A stretch of DNA of 39,375 nucleotides from Chitinophagaceae bacterium (GTDB taxonomy: Bacteria > Bacteroidota > Bacteroidia > Chitinophagales > Chitinophagaceae). The notes under the pieces are model-generated. The model did not search any database. It saw only the letters and a list, made by a program, of their open reading frames with translations, and was not told the DNA's origin. The stretch is taken from positions 1 through 39,375 of the forward strand of contig SEAD01000097.1 of the NCBI GenBank assembly GCA_004173355.1, written 5' to 3'. Shown piece after piece: positions 16,902 through 25,149 of the stretch. A program made the position numbers and the translations under genes. The first letter of the stretch is position 1. Every line of letters begins with the position of its first letter.

Positions 16902-17861
16902 ATGAACTGGGTCGACCTCTCCCTGCTGCTGATTTTCCTGCTTGCCATCTGGGCCGGTTACTACCGTGGTTTCCTGCTGGGCACATTCGACCTGGTCACC
17001 TGGGGAGCCAGTCTCGTGACTGCCTATATTTTTTATAACGACACCGCCGCTTTCCTGCAACGTTTTTTCCAATGGGGAGTATGGATGCTTCCCATTGCTT
17101 TCCTCGCTACCATGCTGCTTGCCCGTATAATTTTCGGACTCGTGGCACGTTTCATCATCCGCCTCATCCCGGAACAGGAACACCGCACCAGTACCAACCG
17201 GCTGCTGGGTATGATACCTGGTGCCATTACCGGATGGGTAGCCTGTATCATCGTGTCCGCACTGCTGCTTGCGTTGCCGTTGCGCGACAGCATCAACACT
17301 GAAACACGCGACAGCAAATGGGCGACCAACCTCGCCATGCAGTCGGAGTGGGCAAACAAAAAACTGGCCCCGGTATTTGACGAAGCGGTACGGCATACCA
17401 TGAACAGCCTTACAGTGCACCCGGCTTCAGACGAAACCGTGCAGCTTGGATTCACATTTGACAAACCCGAAGTACGGCCCTTCCTCGAAGCGCAGATGTT
17501 GGCAATGGTCAATGAAGAACGACTGAAAGAAGGCCTGAAACCGGTGGTCGCCGACCCCGAACTCAGCAAAGTGGCACGTGAACATTCACGGGACATGTTT
17601 GCCCGCGGTTATTTTGCCCATGTAAATCCCGATGGCAAAGACCCGTTTGACCGGATGCGCGGACACGGTGTCAAATTCAACTCCGCGGGGGAAAACCTGG
17701 CCCTGGCACAAACCCTCGAAATTGCGCATACCAACCTGATGAATTCACCGGGCCACCGCGCAAACATCATGAATCCCTCATTCGGAAGGCTGGGAATTGG
17801 CATCCTCGATGGTGGGTTTTACGGTCTCATGATCAGTCAGGAATTCCGCAACCCGGAGTAA
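16902..17861 (+). CDS. CvpA-like membrane domain fused to a CAP/SCP domain
   Basis: A 319-residue fusion. Residues 1 to about 130 form a four-helix CvpA-like module (MNWVDLSLLLIFLLAIWAGY, YRGFLLGTFD, later LLGMIPGAITGW). A linker leads to a C-terminal CAP/SCP domain of about 125 residues with MVNEERLKEGLKPV, EHSRDMFARGYFAHVNPDG, the GENLA box, and MNSPGHRANIMNP with the conserved His. The CAP part should lie outside the cytoplasmic membrane. CvpA proteins are linked to colicin V production and envelope maintenance; the role of bacterial CAP domains is poorly known. The start is the ATG at 16902. Confidence 0.9.
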   Translation: MNWVDLSLLLIFLLAIWAGYYRGFLLGTFDLVTWGASLVTAYIFYNDTAAFLQRFFQWGVWMLPIAFLATMLLARIIFGLVARFIIRLIPEQEHRTSTNRLLGMIPGAITGWVACIIVSALLLALPLRDSINTETRDSKWATNLAMQSEWANKKLAPVFDEAVRHTMNSLTVHPASDETVQLGFTFDKPEVRPFLEAQMLAMVNEERLKEGLKPVVADPELSKVAREHSRDMFARGYFAHVNPDGKDPFDRMRGHGVKFNSAGENLALAQTLEIAHTNLMNSPGHRANIMNPSFGRLGIGILDGGFYGLMISQEFRNPE

Positions 17862-17953
17862 TCAGTCCGACAGCCTGTTTTCGTAAACCTTTTACAGGAA
17901 TGGGTTTCAGGCCATCAACGATAAGCCCCCGATCCCGGCACAATTTTTTTTAG

Positions 17954-17974
17954 TACAGGGTTTTAATCCCTGTA
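17954..17974 (+). promoter_or_regulatory. Perfect hairpin just before the mscS start codon
   Basis: TACAGGG/CCCTGTA, 7-bp perfect arms with a 7-base loop, ending 3 bp before the ATG at 17978. It could fold in the mRNA leader or serve as a repressor site. It lacks a following T run, so it is not a terminator. Confidence 0.5.
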
Positions 17975-17977
17975 AGT

Positions 17978-18645
17978 ATGAATATCGACTGGAGAGATCT
18001 TGGCAACCGCCTTGTTGAATGGCTGATCACACATGGCCCCCGGATTATCGCGGGCTTCCTGGTACTTATTGTCGGCTTCTGGCTGATCCGCGTACTGGGT
18101 CGAACCCTGCGGAAAACCATGGAACGGCGGAATTTCAATCCATCCCTCCGTTACTTCCTGCAGAACCTCGTGATCGTTGCGTTGCAGATTATCCTGGTCA
18201 TTTTCGGTCTCGGCCTGATGGGCATCCAGCTAATATTGTCAGCCAGGGACAGGAAGGGAAAGTGCAGTCCATCCAGCTATTTTATACAATCATCCTGACC
18301 CACGACAACAAAACCATTGTGGTGCCCAACGGCCAGCTCTCCAACAATGTGACCATTAATCTCAGCCGGGAAGGTGACCGGCGTCTGGATATCGAACTCA
18401 AACTTTCCTACGGTATTGAATACGCCGATGTGAAAAAACTCCTCGAAGAGGCCATCCGGTCTGTAAAAGATGTGCTGGAGGAACCGGAATTCCGCATCGG
18501 GGTGAGCAAACTTGAAGCAGATAAATACACCGTGGAAATCAATGTATGGATTGCTGCGTCAGGGTTTCGGGACACTTCCATGATTGTTCACGAAACCATC
18601 ATGGAAAAACTGAAACAAGGTGGCATTAAATTACCGGGCATGTAA
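17978..18645 (+). pseudogene. MscS-family mechanosensitive channel with an out-of-frame internal deletion
   Basis: The first frame (17978-18230) encodes two membrane helices up to LGLMGIQ. From 18232 another frame encodes NIVSQGQEGKVQSIQLFYTI, DNKTIVVPNGQLSNNVTIN and the C-terminal alpha/beta domain to the stop at 18645. In intact MscS proteins these two parts are separated by roughly 40-50 residues that form the pore-lining third helix and the start of the beta domain. That segment is missing here and the frame changes exactly at the gap (18230/18232). If the sequence is right, no channel can be made. The gene follows the CvpA-CAP gene by 116 bp and has a hairpin just before its ATG. Confidence 0.88.
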
Positions 18646-18680
18646 CATGTATGGGTGAGCCACCGGAAGTCCGGAGGGCC

Positions 18681-18688
18681 TACCTTTG
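18681..18688 (+). promoter_or_regulatory. -7 promoter element of the alcohol dehydrogenase gene
   Basis: TACCTTTG is an exact TAnnTTTG match, 34 bp before ATG 18723. It excludes in-frame start-like codons further upstream (18651). Confidence 0.7.
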
Positions 18689-18722
18689 CGGGACTTCTTT
18701 AATAATCAACAATCACTTTTTT

Positions 18723-19775
18723 ATGGGAATAAACGTAAACGCCTATGCCGCCAAAGCGGTAAAAGCACCTTTGGAGCCATTCAATTTCCAGCGCCGGGAC
18801 ACCGGACCCAATGATGTAAAAATAGAAATCCTGTTCTGTGGTGTGTGCCACTCGGACATCCACCAGGTAAAGGATGAATGGGGCGGTTCTATTTTCCCCA
18901 TGGTACCAGGTCATGAAATCGTGGGCCGTATCACGCAGGTGGGTGACAAGGTAAAAGGTTTCAAAGTCGGCGAGCTCGCAGGTGTGGGCTGTTTTGTGGA
19001 CTCCTGCCGCACCTGTCCAAGCTGCCAGGCAGGCGAAGAACAATACTGTGATAACGGGATGACCGGCACTTACAATGCGTACGAACGCGATGGCAAAACG
19101 CCAACCTATGGCGGTTATTCAACGCATATTGTGGTGAACGAGGACTATGCGCTGCATGTATCCGATAAACTTCCGCTGGAAGGCGTGGCACCATTGCTTT
19201 GCGCGGGCATCACCACCTACTCACCACTCCGTCACTGGAATGTGACCAAGGGTACCAGGGTGGCAGTCGTTGGCCTCGGTGGCCTGGGCCATATGGCGGT
19301 GAAATTCGCCGTGTCCTTTGGTGCAGAAGTAACGGTACTCAGCACCTCCACCAGCAAACAGGAAGATGCACTGCGTCTTGGCGCACATCATTTCGTGGTG
19401 ACCAAGGATAAGGAACAGATGAAAAAAGTGCGGGGCAGCTTTGATTTCATCCTGAACACGATCTCTGCCGAACACGAATACAATGATTACCTGTCGCTGC
19501 TGGATCGCGATGGTACCATGGTAGTGGTAGGTATCCCGGAAAAACCATCTGTGGCACCTGCATTCACACTCATCGGGAAACGCCGTTCACTCGCGGGTTC
19601 TATGATCGGTGGTATCAAGGAAACACAGGAAATGCTGATCTACTGTGCGGAAAACAATATCACTTCAGATGTGGAAGTAATCGACATCAAGGATATCAAT
19701 ACCGCCTACGAACGCATGCTGAAAAACGATGTGCGTTACCGTTTTGTGATCGATATCGCTTCTTTAAATAAATAA
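18723..19775 (+). CDS. Zinc-dependent NAD(P) alcohol dehydrogenase (cinnamyl-alcohol dehydrogenase-like)
   Basis: A 350-residue medium-chain dehydrogenase that interconverts aldehydes and primary alcohols. The catalytic zinc ligands are in GVCHSDIH (Cys, with a following His-Glu in VPGHEIVGRI). The structural zinc site is the four-cysteine block CRTCPSCQAGEEQYC. The cofactor fold has GLGGLGHMAVKFA. The mix fits the YahK/CAD group of broad-specificity, usually NADPH-linked reductases. The protein is cytosolic. It leads a run of three co-oriented oxidoreductases (18723-21903) that may handle reactive carbonyls and enones, but the 42-65 bp gaps do not prove an operon. Confidence 0.93.
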   Translation: MGINVNAYAAKAVKAPLEPFNFQRRDTGPNDVKIEILFCGVCHSDIHQVKDEWGGSIFPMVPGHEIVGRITQVGDKVKGFKVGELAGVGCFVDSCRTCPSCQAGEEQYCDNGMTGTYNAYERDGKTPTYGGYSTHIVVNEDYALHVSDKLPLEGVAPLLCAGITTYSPLRHWNVTKGTRVAVVGLGGLGHMAVKFAVSFGAEVTVLSTSTSKQEDALRLGAHHFVVTKDKEQMKKVRGSFDFILNTISAEHEYNDYLSLLDRDGTMVVVGIPEKPSVAPAFTLIGKRRSLAGSMIGGIKETQEMLIYCAENNITSDVEVIDIKDINTAYERMLKNDVRYRFVIDIASLNK

Positions 19776-19839
19776 CCCGGATTTATCCCGGAACAATTCC
19801 GTCGCCCCCTTGTTATCATGATCTATAAAAACAACAGTT

Positions 19840-20784
19840 ATGGAGAAACGAAAACTCGGGAGGACAAATCTCGAAACCGCACCAGTCATTTTCGGTGGTA
19901 ATATTTTCGGATGGACAGTGGACGAAGGGAAATCGTTTGAACTGCTGGACGCCTTTACTGACAAGGGTTTTAACACAATTGATACAGCTGATGTGTATTC
20001 CCGCTGGGTGCCTGGTAACAAGGGTGGCGAATCGGAACTGATTATAGGGAACTGGGTAAAAAAGAAAAACAACCGCAAACAGGTGATCATCGCTACCAAA
20101 GCCGGTGCTGATTTCGGGAATGGCCCGGACCTGAGTGCAAAAAATATCATTGCATCTGCGGAAGCTTCCCTGAAAAGGCTGCAGACTGACTATATCGATC
20201 TGTACCAATCACATTTTGATGATGGCACTACCCCTGTTGATGAAACCCTCGAAGCGTATGCACAGCTGGTGGCAGCCGGGAAAGTATTGTATATCGGCAC
20301 CTCCAATATGACACCGCTGCGTATCACACAATCACTGGACGCAAGCCGTACCAGATCCTTACCCCGTTACGAAACATTGCAGCCACAGTATAACCTGTAT
20401 GACCGCGAAAAATTTGAACAGGAATACCAGCAACTCGCGAAAGACAACGAACTGGGTGTGATCCCGTACTACTCGCTCGCCAGCGGCTTCCTCACCGGCA
20501 AGTACCGCTCGGAAGCGGACCTGGGTAAAAGCCAGCGTGGTGGCGGTATCAAAAAATACCTCGGTGAAAAAGGCCGACGCATCCTGAAAGCCCTTGATGA
20601 GGTAAGTGAAGCAAGGAGTGCAACACCCGCACAGGTTTCACTCGCGTGGCTGGTAGCCCAGCCCACGATCACTGCTGCAATTGCAAGCGCCACATCGATC
20701 CAACAGCTGGACGATTTCAGTAAAGCTGCTGCACTGGTACTTACCGTTGACGAACTGGAAAAACTTACAAAAGCGGGAAACTGA
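19840..20784 (+). CDS. Aldo/keto reductase
   Basis: A 314-residue TIM-barrel NADPH oxidoreductase. Visible residues are the DTADVYSRW block with the catalytic Asp and Tyr, the active-site Lys in IIATKAGADF, and the His of YIDLYQSHFDD. The C-terminal cofactor loop IASATSIQQLDD follows. Length is normal for the family (YajO/Tas-like subgroup). It reduces aldehydes or ketones; the physiological substrate cannot be told. It starts at ATG 19840, 64 bp after the alcohol dehydrogenase. Confidence 0.93.
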   Translation: MEKRKLGRTNLETAPVIFGGNIFGWTVDEGKSFELLDAFTDKGFNTIDTADVYSRWVPGNKGGESELIIGNWVKKKNNRKQVIIATKAGADFGNGPDLSAKNIIASAEASLKRLQTDYIDLYQSHFDDGTTPVDETLEAYAQLVAAGKVLYIGTSNMTPLRITQSLDASRTRSLPRYETLQPQYNLYDREKFEQEYQQLAKDNELGVIPYYSLASGFLTGKYRSEADLGKSQRGGGIKKYLGEKGRRILKALDEVSEARSATPAQVSLAWLVAQPTITAAIASATSIQQLDDFSKAAALVLTVDELEKLTKAGN

Positions 20785-20826
20785 TCCGCCAGCGATAGCC
20801 GCCATTCTGCTCTTTAAAACTTTAGT

Positions 20827-21903
20827 ATGAGTTCCCTTTTTTCTGAATTAGTTATCAAATCAGTCCGGTTCAAAAACCGGATCGCCGTTTCACCTATGTG
20901 CCAGTACAGTGCCGTTGATGGCTTCGTGAACGACTGGCATCTTGTGCATCTCGGAAGCCGTGCAGTTGGTGGGGCCGCGCTGGTCATCCAGGAAGCAACC
21001 GCAGTATCACCCGAGGGCCGTATCAGCTATGGCGATCTTGGCATCTGGAAAGATGAACATATACCGGCATTGAAACGTATCAACAATTTTATACGTGAAC
21101 ATGGCGCCGTGCCGGGGATTCAGCTTGCACACGCCGGCCGCAAGGCAAGCTGTGACCTGTCATGGAACGGTGGTGCGCAACTGGTGACTGGTGAGCATAG
21201 CTGGCTGACGGTATCGGCATCTGCGATCCCTTTCAAGGAAACCGAGCGGCCTCCGCTTGCATTGGATGCAGATGGCATCAGGCAGGTAATCAGCGATTTC
21301 CGCGATGCGGCAAGACGCGCGCTGGAAGCGGGCTACCAGGTTATTGAAATCCATGCGGCTCATGGTTACCTGATCAACCAGTTCCTGTCACCGACATCCA
21401 ACAAACGGACTGACCAGTACGGGGGTTCATTTGAAAACCGCAGCCGGCTGCTGCTGGATATCATCCATGCGGTGCAACTGGAATGGCCGGCGGACCTGCC
21501 CATATTTGTGCGGATTTCCGCCAGTGAGTGGGTGGAAGGTGGATGGACCATCGACGATTCGGTAAAACTGGCCGTTGTGCTCAAAGAAAAAGGAATTGAC
21601 CTGATTGATTCTTCTTCAGGCGGTAATTCGCTGACACAGAAAATAACAGTCGGGCCAGGTTACCAGGTTCCGTTTGCTGAAGAGATCCGGGAACGTGCGG
21701 GTATCATGACCGCTGCAGTTGGACTCATCACCACCGCTGCCCAGGCGGAAGAAGTGGTAAAGGAAGGCAAGGCCGATCTGGTATTCCTCGCGCGCGAGAT
21801 GCTCCGTGATCCTTACTTCCCGATGCGTGCTGCGGTTGAACTGGGTGCAGACCATACCTGGGCTGTACAATATGAGCGCGCGAAGCCGCGTACAGGCCGC
21901 TAA
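20827..21903 (+). CDS. NADH:flavin oxidoreductase, old yellow enzyme family (YqjM-like)
   Basis: A 358-residue FMN-binding TIM barrel that reduces activated C=C bonds of enones and similar electrophiles. Signature regions are FKNRIAVSPMCQYSAVDG (with the YqjM-type Cys), NDWHLVHLGSRAVGG, the paired His in EIHAAHGYLINQFLSP, TDQYGGSFENRSR, and the phosphate-binding LVFLAREMLRDPYFP near the end. The sequence is complete and intact. It starts at ATG 20827, 42 bp after the aldo/keto reductase, and may be co-transcribed with it. Confidence 0.94.
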   Translation: MSSLFSELVIKSVRFKNRIAVSPMCQYSAVDGFVNDWHLVHLGSRAVGGAALVIQEATAVSPEGRISYGDLGIWKDEHIPALKRINNFIREHGAVPGIQLAHAGRKASCDLSWNGGAQLVTGEHSWLTVSASAIPFKETERPPLALDADGIRQVISDFRDAARRALEAGYQVIEIHAAHGYLINQFLSPTSNKRTDQYGGSFENRSRLLLDIIHAVQLEWPADLPIFVRISASEWVEGGWTIDDSVKLAVVLKEKGIDLIDSSSGGNSLTQKITVGPGYQVPFAEEIRERAGIMTAAVGLITTAAQAEEVVKEGKADLVFLAREMLRDPYFPMRAAVELGADHTWAVQYERAKPRTGR

Positions 21904-22039
21904 TGGTCATCTGCAGTAAAATCCTGATAACATGTATTTCCGGCTGCCATGGAAGCTGTTGGTTTAACCGGTAGCCGGCCAATGCCGGGTTCCTGTTAAA
22001 ACGACACAAAGTAATTCCGGTCAAAATCCCGGGGCTCTT

Positions 22040-22047
22040 TATCTTTG
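22040..22047 (+). promoter_or_regulatory. -7 promoter element of the MFS gene
   Basis: TATCTTTG, exact TAnnTTTG match, 20 bp before ATG 22068. Confidence 0.7.
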
Positions 22048-22067
22048 CCGGAGTTCCCCAAAACCTT

Positions 22068-23246
22068 ATGTCCGAACCAGCACAGGATATCGCTTTACCA
22101 TCCCCGGCACTGAGCAATCGCCAGGTCCGTATTGCCGTATCAGCATTTTTCTTTTTCCAGGGACTTTCATTCGCGTCGTGGGCGAGCCGCATCCCGGATA
22201 TCAAAACCACACTTGGACTGACCGATGCCGCACTGGGTTCTATCCTGCTGGCTTTACCCGCAGGGCAACTCACGGCCATGCCATTTACGGGCAGGCTGGT
22301 CACGCACTTCGGGAGTAAAAAAATACTCCGGATCGGTTCGATCCTTTATGTACTCTGCCTGACCAATCTCGGGCTCGCTACGAAGTCCTGGCACCTTGCC
22401 CTTGGGCTCTATTTCTTCGGCATATTTGGTAATCTCTGTAATATTTCTGCCAACACCCAGGCCATCGGCGCGGAAAAATTATACTCCCGCCCGATCATGG
22501 CTTCCTTCCACGGGGTATGGAGCACAGCGGGTTTTACCGGGGCTGCCATCGGACTGCTGATGACCGCGCTGCATGTAAATCCCTACATCCATTTCTGGGT
22601 TGTTGCGGTACTGATTGTAGCTGGCGGACTCACAGCGCAAAACTGGCTGCAGACCGGACGTTCAACTGCCCCGCGGGAGAAAAAACCATTCCTCTCCAGA
22701 CCGGACGGCATGCTGGTACAACTGGGTATTATTGGTTTCTGCAGTATGGCAAGTGAAGGTGCGATGTTCGACTGGAGTGGTGTCTATTTCAAGGAAGTAG
22801 TGCATGCGCCGGCAAAACTTGTGGTGCTTGGTTATGCTTCATTCATGGTCATGATGGCCACGGGCAGGTTTATCGGTGATAAGCTGATTGAAAAACATGG
22901 CCGGAAAAGAATGCTGCAGGCAAGCGGGATCCTGATCTCCGTTGGTCTTTTTATCTCCGTGCTCTTCCCGCATATCGTTACCGCAACCATCGGATTCCTT
23001 ATTGTTGGTTTTGGCGTTTCTTCCATTGTACCAATGGTCTACAGCAGTGTGGGCAGGGTCTCCAAAATCCCGCCGGGAATTGCACTGGCAACTGTGTCCA
23101 GCATCAGTTTCCTCGGCTTCCTGATGGGGCCACCCCTCATCGGATATATCTCCGAGCTGTTCAGCCTGCGCCATTCATTCGCTGTTATCGGATTGTTCGG
23201 ATTCGGCATCGCGATCATGGTTTCCAAACTCAAGGCATTGCATTAA
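22068..23246 (+). CDS. MFS transporter (YbjJ-like)
   Basis: A 392-residue major facilitator protein with about 12 hydrophobic segments. The N-terminal SFASWASRIPDIKTTLGLTD resembles the YbjJ/fucose-permease-like subgroup, and the loop 2-3 motif appears as GRLVTHFGSKKILRIGS. It lies in the inner membrane. The direction and substrate of transport are unknown. Its stop overlaps the stop of the convergent ABC exporter gene (23243-23246). It has its own promoter element. Confidence 0.88.
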   Translation: MSEPAQDIALPSPALSNRQVRIAVSAFFFFQGLSFASWASRIPDIKTTLGLTDAALGSILLALPAGQLTAMPFTGRLVTHFGSKKILRIGSILYVLCLTNLGLATKSWHLALGLYFFGIFGNLCNISANTQAIGAEKLYSRPIMASFHGVWSTAGFTGAAIGLLMTALHVNPYIHFWVVAVLIVAGGLTAQNWLQTGRSTAPREKKPFLSRPDGMLVQLGIIGFCSMASEGAMFDWSGVYFKEVVHAPAKLVVLGYASFMVMMATGRFIGDKLIEKHGRKRMLQASGILISVGLFISVLFPHIVTATIGFLIVGFGVSSIVPMVYSSVGRVSKIPPGIALATVSSISFLGFLMGPPLIGYISELFSLRHSFAVIGLFGFGIAIMVSKLKALH

Positions 23247-25036
23247 CCCGGCGTTGATGGGCTACCCATCGCGGATGTGGATGTTACCACCGGATCCCTT
23301 CTCTCCCCGACCTGCTGCCGCCACATTGCGTAATACAGTCCCCGGGCTTCCACCAATTTATCATGCGTACCCTGCTCCACGATCTTTCCTTTTTCCAGTA
23401 CATAAATCACATCGGCATACATGATGGTTGATAACCGGTGCGCGATCATAATGGTAATCGGATCCCGCTGCCGCGAAATATCGCGGATGGTCTGCGTGAT
23501 CGACTCCTCGGTCAGCGAATCCAGTGCAGAAGTTGCTTCATCAAAAATCAGCAGCCGTGGATTGCGCAGGAGCGCACGGGCAATAGCGATCCGTTGTTTT
23601 TCACCACCCGATAACTTCATCCCCCCTTCACCCAATAACGTATCCAGGCCGCGGCCGGACCGGTCAAGCAGTTTGTCGCAGGCGGCTTTATGAAGGGCAT
23701 CCAGCATTTCCTCATCGGTTGCCGATGCTTTTACAAACAACAGGTTGTCGCGGATCGTGCCATAAAATAATTGTGTCTCCTGTGTTACAAACCCGATCTG
23801 ACGGCGCATTTCATTGTACCGGATATCCGACGAGCCGATACCGTTAAACGATACCTTTCCTGTGACCGGGCGGTACAGTCCCACGAGCAGTTTTACCAGT
23901 GTGGATTTACCCGAACCCGATGGACCAACAAACGCAATCGTTTCCCCGCTTTTTACTTCAAACGAAATGCCGTCGATCGCATTCTGTGAAGCAGTGGCAT
24001 GATGGAATACCACGTCTTCAAATTTCAGGTTGCGGAGTTCACCCAGTTCAACAGGTTCCTCAGGCCTGGTCTCCACCGGTTTCTGCATCAGTTTATCAAA
24101 GGTCATAAGGGATGCCTCTGCTTCCCGGTACGAAAGGATAATATTCCCGAGGTCCTGCAGCGGACCAAAAATGGTGGTGGATATAAATTGCATGCTGATC
24201 AGTTCACCTGTGGTGAGCACATCCCGGAAGATCAGCCAGAGCAGGATGAACAGGATGGATTGTTTCAGTAATGTCAGCGATGAACTCTGCAGGAATGATA
24301 AAGTGCGCACCTTGCGGGTCTTCATCATTTCAAGGTCATAAATCTTCTGCGTGTATTCTTTCAGTCGCCGGATCTCGGGATAAGTGAGTCCAAGGCTTTT
24401 GACCAACTCGATATTCCTCAATGATTCGGTAATCGCACCGGACATCTGGTAGGTTTCCCGGTTGATCGATCGCTGGATGGTTTTGATCCGTTTGCTCAGG
24501 AGTCCGGTCAACCCGCCAAGTACTACCACGCCGATCAGGAATACCGGGATCAGCATCCAGTGTTTGGTGACCGCATACCAGATCAGGAATCCGATACCGA
24601 TGACTGATGAAAAAAGGATGTTGATGAAAGAGTTGATAAATCGTTCCGTATCGGTCCGTACTTTTTGCAGGGTGGAAAGCGTCTCGCCGCTGCGTTGATT
24701 TTCGAATTCAGTAAATGACAGCCGGAGCGTCTGTTTCAGCCCGTCATTGAAAATCTGCATCCCGAACCGTTGCACCGCCAGCCGCATCACATAATCCTGG
24801 AACGCCTTTGCAAGCCGCGCGAGCAGCGCAACCCCTACTGCCACGAGCAGCCAGAATACAACCCCGCGCACCAGCTCTTCCTGTGGTCGGGCCGTTTTGT
24901 TGCCGGCATAATCATCGATTATTTTACCGAAGATGAGCGGATCAATCAGGGTAAGCAATTGCGCCACACCGGCGAGGAACAGCGAGAGCACGATCAGCGG
25001 ACGATGGGGACGGAGATAGTTCCAGAGGATTTTCAA
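23243..25036 (-). CDS. ABC exporter, fused membrane and ATPase domains
   Basis: A 597-residue half-transporter of the MsbA/MdlB type. Six membrane helices lie at about 10-310. The ATPase domain follows with Walker A GPSGSGKST, Q-loop FVTQETQLF, signature LSGGEKQRIA, Walker B LLIFDEATSALD and H-loop IMIAHRLST. It works as a homodimer or with a partner not encoded here. Possible cargoes are lipids, drugs or peptides. The start appears to be TTG at 25036: a stop lies seven codons upstream with no ATG between, and KILWNYLRPHRP is the usual N-terminus. Confidence 0.93.
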   Translation of the reverse strand: MKILWNYLRPHRPLIVLSLFLAGVAQLLTLIDPLIFGKIIDDYAGNKTARPQEELVRGVVFWLLVAVGVALLARLAKAFQDYVMRLAVQRFGMQIFNDGLKQTLRLSFTEFENQRSGETLSTLQKVRTDTERFINSFINILFSSVIGIGFLIWYAVTKHWMLIPVFLIGVVVLGGLTGLLSKRIKTIQRSINRETYQMSGAITESLRNIELVKSLGLTYPEIRRLKEYTQKIYDLEMMKTRKVRTLSFLQSSSLTLLKQSILFILLWLIFRDVLTTGELISMQFISTTIFGPLQDLGNIILSYREAEASLMTFDKLMQKPVETRPEEPVELGELRNLKFEDVVFHHATASQNAIDGISFEVKSGETIAFVGPSGSGKSTLVKLLVGLYRPVTGKVSFNGIGSSDIRYNEMRRQIGFVTQETQLFYGTIRDNLLFVKASATDEEMLDALHKAACDKLLDRSGRGLDTLLGEGGMKLSGGEKQRIAIARALLRNPRLLIFDEATSALDSLTEESITQTIRDISRQRDPITIMIAHRLSTIMYADVIYVLEKGKIVEQGTHDKLVEARGLYYAMWRQQVGERRDPVVTSTSAMGSPSTPG

Positions 25037-25088
25037 TAATGCCTTGTTTGAGTTTTAAAGTTAGACGATCTGTCCGGCCTTACCCCAC

Positions 25089-25111
25089 AAAAAAAGACCC
25101 AAAAGGGTCTT
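25089..25111 (-). terminator. Rho-independent terminator after the DUF6600-type gene
   Basis: Stem AAGACCC/GGGTCTT with loop AAAA. On the minus strand a T run follows (A run 25089-25095). It separates the repeat protein gene from the ABC exporter gene. Confidence 0.85.
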
Positions 25112-25149
25112 GATAGTTTCCAGGGTTAATATTTTATGCGCGGCCAGGC

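Noticed and set aside
19776-19800. Inverted repeat CCGGATTTATCCCGG after the alcohol dehydrogenase as a terminator
   Set aside because: The arms are short with a bulge and no T run follows, so I do not call a terminator.
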